Shown piece by piece: positions 7,009 through 13,597 of a DNA stretch of 20,694 nucleotides. Below the pieces are notes generated by a model. The model ran no database searches and had not been told where the DNA came from. It saw only the letters and a list, made by a program, of their open reading frames with translations. Made by a program: the position numbers and the translations under genes. The stretch comes from SIG710 sp045596925 (GTDB taxonomy: Bacteria; Bacillota; Clostridia; Oscillospirales; CAG-272), in the NCBI GenBank assembly GCA_045596925.1, contig JAZODH010000091.1, positions 1 to 20,694 on the forward strand, given 5' to 3'. How positions within the stretch are numbered: the first letter of the stretch is position 1; each line of letters opens with the position of its first letter.

Positions 7009-8346
7009 ATGGACGTTGGCTTGCAAATTGCGCTTGGAGCGATCTTTCTGATCATCTGCGTTCTGCTTTCTTGTGCCGATTCGGCTTTTGTGGCAATGAA
7101 CGATAAGAGAATGCTCGAACTTGCGGCGGCAGGGGACAAAAGGGCGGTGCGTTTGGCAAAGATTGCCGACAAGCCCGAGGGTTTTATCACAGGCGTAAGA
7201 GTTGCTCTTTCAATGACGGAGATTTTGGGTTGCGGACTTTCGGTGGCATTTTTTGCTCCGAAGCTTTCCGCCGCGTTGGTGAAGCTTGGACTTGAAGGCA
7301 TGACGGTATACGTGGTGTCCGCGCTCTGTACTGGTCTTTGCGCAGGATTCGTATTCCTGCTGCTCGGCGACCTGCTTCCCTCAAAGGTGGCAGCGAGAAA
7401 GGCGGAAAAGACCGCTCTTTCCATGTCGGGCTTCATCGTTTTCATTTCGGGACTTTTGCGCCCCTACGTTGCCGTTCTGAACGGCATTTCGGGGCTTCTG
7501 TCGAGACTTTTCGGTGTAAATCCCCGTGAGATCGTGGAGGAGGACAGCGAGGAAGAGATCAAGATGATGGTAGACGTTGGAACGCAAAAGGGCGAGATCG
7601 ACACCCAGGAGCAGGAGATAATCCGCAACGTCTTTGAATTTGACGATATCACCGTGGGCGAGCTTGCTACCCACAGAACCGAGATAGATTTTCTTGACCG
7701 TGAGCAGAGCGAGGCGGAATGGGATGAGGTCATTCATTCCACCCGTCATTCGCTTTATCCCGTCTGCGAGGGATCTATTGATAACGTGGTGGGTATACTT
7801 AACGCAAAAGACTATTTCAGACTTAAGGACAAATCGCGTCAAAGCGTTCTTGAGAACGCGGTGCGCCCCGCTTATTTCGTGCCCGAAACGGCCTATGCCG
7901 ACGTGACTCTGAAGCAGATGCGTCACAACCGCCGCCACTTTGCCATCGTTCTTGACGAGTACGGCGGAACAATGGGCGTTATTACGATCATAGACCTGCT
8001 TGAGCGCCTTGTGGGCGACCTTGACGACGAGGAGACCCCCGAGGATGAGATCCAAAAGCTTGATATTGAAAAGCTCGATGATGAAACATACCGCATAAGC
8101 GGAGCGGTATCCCTTTCCGAGGTGGCACAGACACTTGGCGTTGAACTGCCCGTAGAAGAATTTGAGACCTTCGGCGGTTACGTTTTTGCGGAATACGGAA
8201 GCATTCCTCAGGACGGAAGCGAGATCGAGCTTGACGCAGGTCCTCTCCACGTCAAGGTGACTCTTATCAGCGAGCACAGAGTTGAGGATACTATCGTTTC
8301 GGTCATTCCTCCCGCAGAAGAGGATGAAAACGAGGAAAAAGAATAA
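7009..8346 (+). CDS. CNNM/CorC-HlyC family membrane protein (putative Mg2+/divalent-cation transporter)
   Basis: A 445-aa inner-membrane protein of the DUF21-CBS-CBS-CorC_HlyC architecture. Residues about 1-170 hold a short hydrophobic N-terminal helix (IALGAIFLIICVLLSCADS, typical of DUF21) and further membrane helices. Then come the acidic linker EEDSEEEIKMMVDVGTQKGE, a CBS pair (about 195-325, ending in AIVLDEYGGTMGVITIIDLL, a family hallmark) and a C-terminal CorC domain (about 340-430). Homologues such as CorB/CorC, S. aureus MpfA and eukaryotic CNNM are linked to Mg2+ transport or resistance, often efflux; substrate here is inferred. The ATG at 7009 is chosen (GGAG 11 nt upstream) over an in-frame TTG at 6946 that overlaps the terminator T-run. 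Expression is probably controlled by the leader and terminator upstream. Confidence 0.88.
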   Translation: MDVGLQIALGAIFLIICVLLSCADSAFVAMNDKRMLELAAAGDKRAVRLAKIADKPEGFITGVRVALSMTEILGCGLSVAFFAPKLSAALVKLGLEGMTVYVVSALCTGLCAGFVFLLLGDLLPSKVAARKAEKTALSMSGFIVFISGLLRPYVAVLNGISGLLSRLFGVNPREIVEEDSEEEIKMMVDVGTQKGEIDTQEQEIIRNVFEFDDITVGELATHRTEIDFLDREQSEAEWDEVIHSTRHSLYPVCEGSIDNVVGILNAKDYFRLKDKSRQSVLENAVRPAYFVPETAYADVTLKQMRHNRRHFAIVLDEYGGTMGVITIIDLLERLVGDLDDEETPEDEIQKLDIEKLDDETYRISGAVSLSEVAQTLGVELPVEEFETFGGYVFAEYGSIPQDGSEIELDAGPLHVKVTLISEHRVEDTIVSVIPPAEEDENEEKE

Positions 8347-8374
8347 ATTTCTGTTAAAATTTTGCCACAGTCTA

Positions 8375-8403
8375 TTGAGTTATTGAAGAAAATGTGGTAA
8401 AAT
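8375..8403 (+). promoter_or_regulatory. Promoter of gpmI
   Basis: TTGAGT (8375-8380), 17-bp spacer, TAAAAT (8398-8403) with the extended -10 TGTGGTAAAAT also found in two other promoters of the window. It begins 28 nt after the previous stop codon. No terminator hairpin was seen between that stop and this promoter. Confidence 0.8.
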
Positions 8404-8438
8404 ATCCGGTGTTGTCTATGAATTTGGAGGAAAATATA

Positions 8439-10091
8439 ATGAACAAGTTGACAAAGAATGCGTCCTTTGAGGGCGTAAAAGGTCCCGTTCTGACTATCGT
8501 TATGGACGGCGTGGGAATCGCTCCCTCAACAGAGGCAAACGCAGTTGCGACCGCGTACACACCCACTCTTGATATGCTTATGGCAAAGTACCCTATGGTA
8601 TCCCTTCGTGCTCACGGTACGGCAGTAGGTCTGCCCTCCGATGACGACATGGGTAACTCCGAGGTGGGTCATAACGCGCTGGGCGCAGGACAGGTTTTTG
8701 CTCAGGGTGCAAAGTTGGTATCTCAGTCTATCGAAAGCGGTAAGATGTTCGCATCAGAGACCTGGCAAAGCCTTATTTCAAATGTAAAAACAAACAATAG
8801 CACACTTCACTTTATCGGCCTTTTCTCGGACGGTAACGTGCACTCTCATATCGACCACCTGAAGGCTATGCTCGTCCGCGCAAAGCAGGAGGGCGTGGCA
8901 AAGGTAAGGATCCACATTCTCATTGACGGTCGTGACGTTGGCGAGACCTCGGCGCTTGAGTATATCGAGCCTTTCGAGGAGTTTATCGCGGGTCTGAGAG
9001 CCGACAATTTTGATATTAAGATCGCGTCGGGTGGCGGACGTATGAAGATCACAATGGACCGCTACGAGGCTGACTGGAGCATGGTTGAGGCGGGCTGGAA
9101 GACCCACGTTCTGGGCGAGGGCAGACAGTTCTGCTGTGCAAAGAAAGCTGTTGAGACTTACCGTGAGGAGCTTCACGTTATCGACCAGGATCTTCCTCCC
9201 TTCGTTATCGCTGAAGACGGCAAGCCAGTTGGTACTATCGAGGACGGAGACAGCGTAATTTTCTACAACTTCCGCGGCGACCGTTCCATCGAGATCTCCA
9301 AGGCCTTTGACGACGCAGAGTTCACAAAGTTCGACCGCGTTCGCTACCCCAAGGTGGTTTACGCAGGTATGCTTGAATACGACGGCGACCTTCACATTCC
9401 TCACAAGTACCTGGTATCTCCTCCCGAGATCACGAATACAATGGGCGAGTACTTGGCAAACACAGGCGTATCTCAGCTTGCTATCTCCGAAACTCAGAAG
9501 TACGGTCACGTAACTTACTTCTGGAACGGAAACAAGAGCGGAAAGTTCTCCGAGGAGCTTGAGACATATATCGAGGTTCCCTCCGACGTTGTTCCCTTCG
9601 AGCAGAGACCCTGGATGAAGTGCGCGGAGATCACGGACAAGCTCATCGAGTGCCTTGAGAGCGGAAAGTACCAGTACCTGAGAGTAAACTTCCCCAACGG
9701 TGACATGGTAGGTCACACGGGAAGCCTTCTTGCAACTCGTTGCTCCATGGAAGCTCTCGATCTTCAGCTTGCGAGAATCCTTACAGTTGTAGACAAGCTT
9801 GGCGGTGTTGCGCTGATCACAGCCGACCACGGAAACGCCGACGAGATGTTCGAGCTTGACAAGAAGACGGGTCTGCCCAAGGCAGGAAAGGACGGCAAGT
9901 TCAAGGCAAAGACCAGCCATACGTTAAACCCCGTTCCCTGCATCTTCTACGATAACTTCTATGCCGACAAGTATACAGTAAAGGCGGACGAAGGCAAGTT
10001 CGGTCTCTCCAACGTTGCGGCGACCATGGTAAATCTCATGGGCTACGACGCACCCGCTGTGTGGGACGAATCCATCATTGAAATAAAGTAA
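8439..10091 (+). CDS. gpmI: 2,3-bisphosphoglycerate-independent phosphoglycerate mutase
   Basis: GpmI interconverts 3- and 2-phosphoglycerate in glycolysis, using Mn2+-type metals and a phosphoserine intermediate. The 550-aa product is a member of the alkaline-phosphatase superfamily. It has LTIVMDGVGIAPS (metal-binding Asp), DMGNSEVGHNALGAG with the phosphorylated Ser at residue 74, HIDHLKAMLVRA, LIDGRDVG, FYNFRGDR and near the C-terminus ALITADHGNADEM with metal ligands. It is somewhat longer than the usual approximately 510 aa. The start at 8439 is preceded by GGAGG 8 nt upstream; an earlier in-frame ATG at 8418 or GTG at 8394 has no such site. Codon choice is more uniform than in neighbours (AAG, GAG, GAC, CTT heavily favoured), as expected for a highly expressed glycolytic gene. 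Own promoter and terminator make it monocistronic. Confidence 0.96.
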   Translation: MNKLTKNASFEGVKGPVLTIVMDGVGIAPSTEANAVATAYTPTLDMLMAKYPMVSLRAHGTAVGLPSDDDMGNSEVGHNALGAGQVFAQGAKLVSQSIESGKMFASETWQSLISNVKTNNSTLHFIGLFSDGNVHSHIDHLKAMLVRAKQEGVAKVRIHILIDGRDVGETSALEYIEPFEEFIAGLRADNFDIKIASGGGRMKITMDRYEADWSMVEAGWKTHVLGEGRQFCCAKKAVETYREELHVIDQDLPPFVIAEDGKPVGTIEDGDSVIFYNFRGDRSIEISKAFDDAEFTKFDRVRYPKVVYAGMLEYDGDLHIPHKYLVSPPEITNTMGEYLANTGVSQLAISETQKYGHVTYFWNGNKSGKFSEELETYIEVPSDVVPFEQRPWMKCAEITDKLIECLESGKYQYLRVNFPNGDMVGHTGSLLATRCSMEALDLQLARILTVVDKLGGVALITADHGNADEMFELDKKTGLPKAGKDGKFKAKTSHTLNPVPCIFYDNFYADKYTVKADEGKFGLSNVAATMVNLMGYDAPAVWDESIIEIK

Positions 10092-10096
10092 TATTC

Positions 10097-10133
10097 ATCG
10101 CCCGAAACCGTATCGGCTTCGGGCGATTTCTTT
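10097..10133 (+). terminator. Intrinsic terminator of gpmI
   Basis: ATCGCCCGAA (10097-10106) pairs perfectly with TTCGGGCGAT (10118-10127). The loop contains a further CCG/CGG pairing, and a T-rich tract (TTCTTT) follows. It begins 5 nt after the gpmI stop. Confidence 0.88.
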
Positions 10134-10144
10134 CCTCAAACTTA

Positions 10145-10173
10145 TTGACTTTGGAATGAAAAAGTAATATAAT
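10145..10173 (+). promoter_or_regulatory. Promoter of the ABC transporter gene
   Basis: TTGACT (10145-10150), 17-bp spacer and perfect TATAAT (10168-10173), directly after the gpmI terminator and 38 nt before the start codon. Confidence 0.88.
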
Positions 10174-10211
10174 ATAGAAAAGTTCCACTTAAAACCAAAT
10201 CGGAGGTCTTC

Positions 10212-11948
10212 ATGGGTTCAAATCTGAGAAAAATGTTGTCATATTACAGGCCGTACTTGGGTGTATTCTTCGCCGACCTGTTTTTTGCTATGCTGTCGGC
10301 GGGTATCGCACTTGTGTTCCCCCTTGTGGTACGCTACGTTACCTCCACGCTGATCTATCAGCCAAAGGAGGAGCTGGTTTCGCAGATACTTGTTATCGGC
10401 GCTATCCTTGTGGGTCTGGTGCTGGTCGACCTTTGGTGTAAGTTCTATATTGCAAGCGAGGGTCACGTAATGGGCTCCAAGATCGAGCGGGATATGCGCG
10501 CGGAAATTTTCGGGCATTTTCAGCTTCTGCCCTTTTCTTATTACGACGACCAGAAGGTCGGTCAGCTTATGTCCAGGATCACAAACGACCTCTTTGATAT
10601 CTCTGAGCTTCTTCACCACGGACCCGAGAACATAATTCTGTCTGCTATAAAGCTGGTGGGAGCAATGGTGATTCTTTCGACTATCAGCCCGACTCTTACA
10701 CTCGTGGCACTTGCAATTTTGCCCTTTATGTTCATTTTTGCATACATAATGAACGGCAGAATGAGAAAGGCTTTCCGAAACAACAGAGTAAAGATCGCCG
10801 AGATAAACGCTCAGATCGAGGACAATCTGTCCGGTATTCGTGTGGTCAAATCCTTTGCTACCGAGGACGTTGAAAACAAGAAGTTTGCCCGCGGAAACGA
10901 GGCGTTCCTGAAAGCAAAAAAGAACAGCTATTTCTATATGGGCAGCTTCCATGCGGGTCTCGGATCTTTCACAACGTTGATTCAGGTGGCTATCATCGTA
11001 GTGGGAACTATCCTTGTGGCAAATACATCCATCGACGTCACCGACCTTGTTACCTTCCTGCTTTACATAAGCGTTTTTACCGATCCCATCCGCACATTGA
11101 TCGACTTCACCGAGCAGTTCCAGAACGGTTACAGCGGCTTTGAGCGTTTTTGCGAGATCATGGCTATCGAACCCGATATTGCAGACAAGGAGAACGCAGA
11201 AACGCTTGAAAACGTTCGCGGAGATATAAAATTTGAGAACGTGAGCTTCGCTTACAGCGAGAACACCGACATGGTGCTTTCAAATGTGGATCTTGACGTT
11301 GAGGCAGGGTCCTATACGGCTATCGTCGGTTCTTCGGGGGCGGGTAAGACCACTCTTTGCTCGCTTATTCCCCGTTTCTACGACGTGACGGGCGGTTCGA
11401 TCAAGCTTGACGGACATGATGTGCGTGACGTGACCTTGAAGAGCCTGCGCCGTCAGATCGGGATCGTTCAGCAGGACGTTTACCTCTTTGCGGGCACGGT
11501 CTATGAGAATATTCTCTACGGTCGCCCCGATGCTACCGAGGAGGAAGTTATCGAGGCGGCAAAGAACGCAAACGCTCACGAGTTCATCATGAGCCTGCCT
11601 GACGGCTATAATACCGACATCGGTCAGCGGGGTGTAAAGCTCTCGGGCGGTCAGAAGCAGAGACTTTCCATTGCCCGCGTGTTCCTTAAAAATCCCCCCG
11701 TGCTTATTTTCGACGAGGCGACCTCCGCGCTTGACAACGAGAGCGAGAAGGTGGTGCAGGACTCCCTTGAAAAGCTGGCGAAGAACCGCACTACGCTTGT
11801 TATCGCACACCGTCTTTCCACCATCCGCAACGCCGAGCGCATTATAGTGCTTTCGGAAAACGGTATCGAGGAGGAGGGAACTCACGATAACCTTCTGGCG
11901 AAAAACGGAACTTACGCGCACTTATACAAGATGCAATTTGAGCGGTGA
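10212..11948 (+). CDS. ABC exporter, fused transmembrane and ATPase domains (MsbA/LmrA-like)
   Basis: A 578-aa half-transporter expected to work as a homodimer in the cytoplasmic membrane. Residues about 1-310 form the type IV (ABC_membrane) domain with six helices; the family's coupling-helix stretch QLLPFSYYDDQKVGQLMSRI is at 104-123. The ATPase domain covers about 337-575. Walker A GSSGAGKT is at 373-380, the Q-loop is in IGIVQQDVYLF, the signature LSGGQKQR at 477-484, Walker B VLIFDE with catalytic Glu502, the D-loop SALD, and the switch His at 533 in IAHRLST. All catalytic motifs are intact. GGAGG lies 5 nt before the ATG. It has its own promoter and stands alone, so the substrate (lipid, drug or peptide) cannot be inferred. 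Confidence 0.95.
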   Translation: MGSNLRKMLSYYRPYLGVFFADLFFAMLSAGIALVFPLVVRYVTSTLIYQPKEELVSQILVIGAILVGLVLVDLWCKFYIASEGHVMGSKIERDMRAEIFGHFQLLPFSYYDDQKVGQLMSRITNDLFDISELLHHGPENIILSAIKLVGAMVILSTISPTLTLVALAILPFMFIFAYIMNGRMRKAFRNNRVKIAEINAQIEDNLSGIRVVKSFATEDVENKKFARGNEAFLKAKKNSYFYMGSFHAGLGSFTTLIQVAIIVVGTILVANTSIDVTDLVTFLLYISVFTDPIRTLIDFTEQFQNGYSGFERFCEIMAIEPDIADKENAETLENVRGDIKFENVSFAYSENTDMVLSNVDLDVEAGSYTAIVGSSGAGKTTLCSLIPRFYDVTGGSIKLDGHDVRDVTLKSLRRQIGIVQQDVYLFAGTVYENILYGRPDATEEEVIEAAKNANAHEFIMSLPDGYNTDIGQRGVKLSGGQKQRLSIARVFLKNPPVLIFDEATSALDNESEKVVQDSLEKLAKNRTTLVIAHRLSTIRNAERIIVLSENGIEEEGTHDNLLAKNGTYAHLYKMQFER

Positions 11949-11962
11949 GAGGGGCGCGTTAT

Positions 11963-12218
11963 GCGGGGTGCTTTTGAAAAAGCACCTCTGCACCCCGCCA
12001 GCCCCCTTTGAAAAGGTGGCTGGACCCACCAAACGAATAGGCAAAAACGATGGCTAAACACCATCGTTTTTTGTTGGGGAAGTTTTGATCAAGCTTTTTC
12101 AAAAGCTTGCGCGGTGGAGGTCGCGGAGACCTCCTCGCCGCCGCAGCGGCGAAATGTCCCCACCGGCGTTTCTTTTTGCTAAGCTTTTTCTTTTCGCCTG
12201 TGGCATCAAAGAAAAAGC
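11963..12218. repeat. Cluster of consecutive perfect hairpins in gene-free DNA
   Basis: This stretch has no credible gene but at least seven strong inverted repeats in a row. They are: GCGGGGTGC/GCACCCCGC (11963-11998), competing with GGTGCTTTT/AAAAGCACC (11967-11986); CCAGCC-CCTTT/AAAGG-GGCTGG (11998-12023); AAAAACGATGG/CCATCGTTTTT (12043-12071); CAAGCTTTT/AAAAGCTTG (12090-12109); GGAGGTC/GACCTCC (12116-12134); CGCCGC/GCGGCG (12136-12151); and GCTTTTTCTTT/AAAGAAAAAGC (12183-12218). Blocks like these, with TTTTGATCAAGC-type hairpins and GC-rich palindromes, look like dispersed intergenic repeats of Clostridia. That is an impression, not a search result. Part of the block serves as terminator for the ABC gene. 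Confidence 0.6.
12043..12072 (+). terminator. Likely terminator of the ABC transporter gene
   Basis: AAAAACGATGG (12043-12053), 7-nt loop, CCATCGTTTTTT (12061-12072): an 11-bp stem whose 3' arm ends in a T-run. The A-run on the 5' side makes it symmetrical, so it could act on either strand. It lies about 95 nt after the ABC stop; earlier hairpins lack T-runs. Confidence 0.65.
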
Positions 12219-12279
12219 GGATAATATCATTTGCGGAGACTTTTTTCAAAGGGGCTTGGGAAAATATTTCAAAAAACAC

Positions 12280-12308
12280 TTGACAAGCATTAAATGATAT
12301 GTTATAAT
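12280..12308 (+). promoter_or_regulatory. Consensus promoter of the rplU-prp-rpmA operon
   Basis: Perfect TTGACA (12280-12285), 17-bp spacer and perfect TATAAT (12303-12308), with an A-rich stretch just upstream (TTTCAAAAAACAC) that resembles an UP element. A full-consensus promoter fits a ribosomal-protein operon. Confidence 0.93.
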
Positions 12309-12390
12309 GGAGAGCCGCTTGTTGGTGGGCTTTTTTAAGCGCGCAATTTTTGCGCCGCCTATGACAGCGAGTCTTAAAAAGAAAGAGAGG
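12309..12390 (+). ncRNA. Probable L21 (rplU) leader
   Basis: The roughly 85-nt untranslated stretch between the rplU promoter and ribosome binding site contains a perfect hairpin GCGCAA-TTT-TTGCGC (12341-12355), followed by CGCCTATGACAGCGAGTC. Position and G/C-rich short stems fit the ribosomal-protein L21 leader known upstream of rplU in Firmicutes, thought to give autogenous control. Assignment rests on location and general resemblance; no covariance model was run. Confidence 0.5.
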
Positions 12391-12398
12391 TGCTTTTC

Positions 12399-12710
12399 GT
12401 GTTTGCAATTATCGAAACCGGCGGAAAGCAGTACAAGGTCAACGAGGGTGACATCATTTTCGTTGAGAAGCTCGAAGCGAGCGAAGGCGACACTGTTACA
12501 TTTGACAGAGTCATGGCATTATCCACAGGCGATAACTTCGTTGTAGGTGCTCCCACAGTTGAGGGTGCAAAGGTCGAGGCCAACGTCGTAAAGAACGGCA
12601 AGGGCAAGAAGATCTACGTTCTGAAGTACAAGTCCAAGAAGAACGAGAAGAAGAAGCTCGGTCACAGACAGCCTTACACAAAGGTTCAGATCACAAAGAT
12701 CGAGGCTTAA
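12399..12710 (+). CDS. rplU: Large ribosomal subunit protein bL21
   Basis: bL21 binds 23S rRNA in the large subunit. The 103-aa product starts FAIIETGGKQYKVNEGD, the family's N-terminal signature. It goes on with VDRV-like TFDRVM, VGAPTVEGAKVEANV, the basic LKYKSKKNEKKKLGHRQPYT and the terminal KVQITKIEA. Length is typical (about 103 aa). The GTG at 12399 is taken as start because AGAGAGG ends 8 nt before it and homologues begin M-[FY]-A-I-I-E; an upstream in-frame GTG at 12390 overlaps that site. It heads the conserved rplU-prp-rpmA cluster. Confidence 0.97.
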   Translation: MFAIIETGGKQYKVNEGDIIFVEKLEASEGDTVTFDRVMALSTGDNFVVGAPTVEGAKVEANVVKNGKGKKIYVLKYKSKKNEKKKLGHRQPYTKVQITKIEA

Positions 12711-12715
12711 GCTTC

Positions 12716-13072
12716 ATGACGAAAATCGTTTTTTACAGGACAAACGGGGTCTTTTACGGCTTCGAGGAGCAGGGTCACACGGGCTATGGCGAAGAAGGGG
12801 ACGACGTTCTCTGCGCCGCGCTTTCCGCGATGACTATGCTGATCATCAACACCATCGAGATCAGCTATGCTTCTGACGTTGAGTACAATATCGACGAGGC
12901 GACCACCGATATCAGCGTAAAGTCCAAAGCCGCACTCATTGAATATGAGGACGACGAAAGGAAAAGATACGCCGTTTCGGGAATCTTCCAGTCCTATTAT
13001 TATCAGCTCAACGATATGCTTGAAGAATACTACGATTTTCTCTCGGTAGAGGTTGTCGATAAACCCTATTGA
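12716..13072 (+). CDS. prp: Ribosomal-processing cysteine protease Prp
   Basis: Prp removes the N-terminal extension of bL27 in Firmicutes and related bacteria that carry one. The 118-aa product has the conserved FEEQGHTGYGEEGDDVLCAA region, with catalytic His21 and Cys33, followed by LSAMTMLIINTIE. The C-terminal half ends in an amphipathic helix and acidic segment as in the YsxB/DUF464 family. It starts 5 nt after the rplU stop, so it is co-transcribed and probably coupled. Its proposed substrate is encoded immediately downstream and carries the expected cleavage site. Confidence 0.95.
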   Translation: MTKIVFYRTNGVFYGFEEQGHTGYGEEGDDVLCAALSAMTMLIINTIEISYASDVEYNIDEATTDISVKSKAALIEYEDDERKRYAVSGIFQSYYYQLNDMLEEYYDFLSVEVVDKPY

Positions 13073-13091
13073 CGATCTCGCTTCAGGTCCG

Positions 13092-13106
13092 GCACACACG
13101 GTGTGC
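13092..13106 (+). other. Hairpin between prp and rpmA
   Basis: GCACAC-ACG-GTGTGC forms a perfect 6-bp stem in the 65-nt gap between prp and rpmA. It is followed by an A-rich stretch, not T, so it is not a terminator. A processing or stabilising element that raises L27 output relative to Prp is possible. Confidence 0.4.
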
Positions 13107-13137
13107 GCAATTCAAAAAATAACGGAGGATATGAATA

Positions 13138-13416
13138 ATGTTAAGACTCAGCTTACAGTTCTTCGCCCACAAAAAGGGTGTAGGTTCTACAAAGAACGGC
13201 CGTGACAGCGAATCCAAGCGTCTCGGCGTAAAGAAGTCTGACGGTCAGGCAGTTACAGCCGGCAATATCATTATCAGACAGAGAGGTACAGCAGTTCATC
13301 CCGGTAACAACGTTGGTATCGGTAAGGACGACACTCTGTTTGCTCTGATTGACGGTAGAGTAAAGTTTGAGCAGAAGACAAAGTCGAAGAAGCAGGTTAG
13401 CGTATACGCTGACTGA
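13138..13416 (+). CDS. rpmA: Large ribosomal subunit protein bL27 with cleavable N-terminus
   Basis: bL27 reaches into the peptidyl-transferase centre of the 50S subunit. The 92-aa product begins MLRLSLQFFAHKKGVGSTKN. The first nine residues are the Firmicute-type extension with the LQFF motif, cut by Prp after Phe9 so that the mature protein starts AHKKG. The rest has the usual GRDSESKRLGVKKSDGQ and IIIRQRGT-VHPGNNVGIGKDDTLFA blocks. GGAGG lies 9 nt before the ATG. It is last in the rplU-prp-rpmA operon and is followed by a strong terminator 12 nt after its stop. Confidence 0.97.
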   Translation: MLRLSLQFFAHKKGVGSTKNGRDSESKRLGVKKSDGQAVTAGNIIIRQRGTAVHPGNNVGIGKDDTLFALIDGRVKFEQKTKSKKQVSVYAD

Positions 13417-13428
13417 TTTCCGACGGAA

Positions 13429-13463
13429 TAGAGCGGGTGCCAAATGGCACCCGCTCTATTTTT
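13429..13463 (+). terminator. Strong intrinsic terminator of the rplU-prp-rpmA operon
   Basis: TAGAGCGGGTGCC (13429-13441) pairs perfectly over 13 bp with GGCACCCGCTCTA (13446-13458) around an AAAT loop and is followed by TTTTT. Confidence 0.95.
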
Positions 13464-13468
13464 ATAAG

Positions 13469-13588
13469 GCCCCCTTGTGCAAAGGGGGCTCCGCCGGAGG
13501 CGGTGGGGGATTGTTTCGGTGCAAATCTATCTATACAATCCCTCCGTCACTCGCAAGCTCGTGCCACCTCCCTTTACACAAGGGAGGC
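13469..13588. repeat. MITE-like palindromic intergenic element
   Basis: A roughly 120-bp nearly symmetrical element. The left part has the hairpin GCCCCCTT/AAGGGGGC (13469-13489), a CCGCC/GGCGG hairpin (13491-13503) and GGGGGATTGT (13505-13514). The right part mirrors it, with ACAATCCCTC (13535-13544) and the hairpin CCTCCCTT/AAGGGAGG (13567-13587). The left inner loop GTGCA corresponds to the right TACAC read backwards. No ORF of note lies inside. It sits between the convergent rpmA and CYTH genes and can fold on both strands, so it may also act as their boundary or terminator. Elements with the same CCCTTGTG-CAAAGGG look are frequent in gut Clostridia, from memory and not from a search. Confidence 0.7.
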
Positions 13589-13597
13589 TATGGAACG

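Noticed and set aside
8778..9920. 380-codon open frame on the minus strand
   Set aside because: It lies wholly inside gpmI, which has all catalytic motifs. The minus-strand product shows no recognisable domain and is an artefact of biased codon use in a highly expressed gene.
11963..12218. CRISPR array
   Set aside because: The repeats are inverted, differ in sequence and have no regular spacers; no cas genes are present.
11959..12408. 149-codon minus-strand frame over the hairpin cluster
   Set aside because: Its product is low-complexity and basic, crosses several perfect inverted repeats and the rplU promoter, and has no homologous look. The DNA structure explains the region better.
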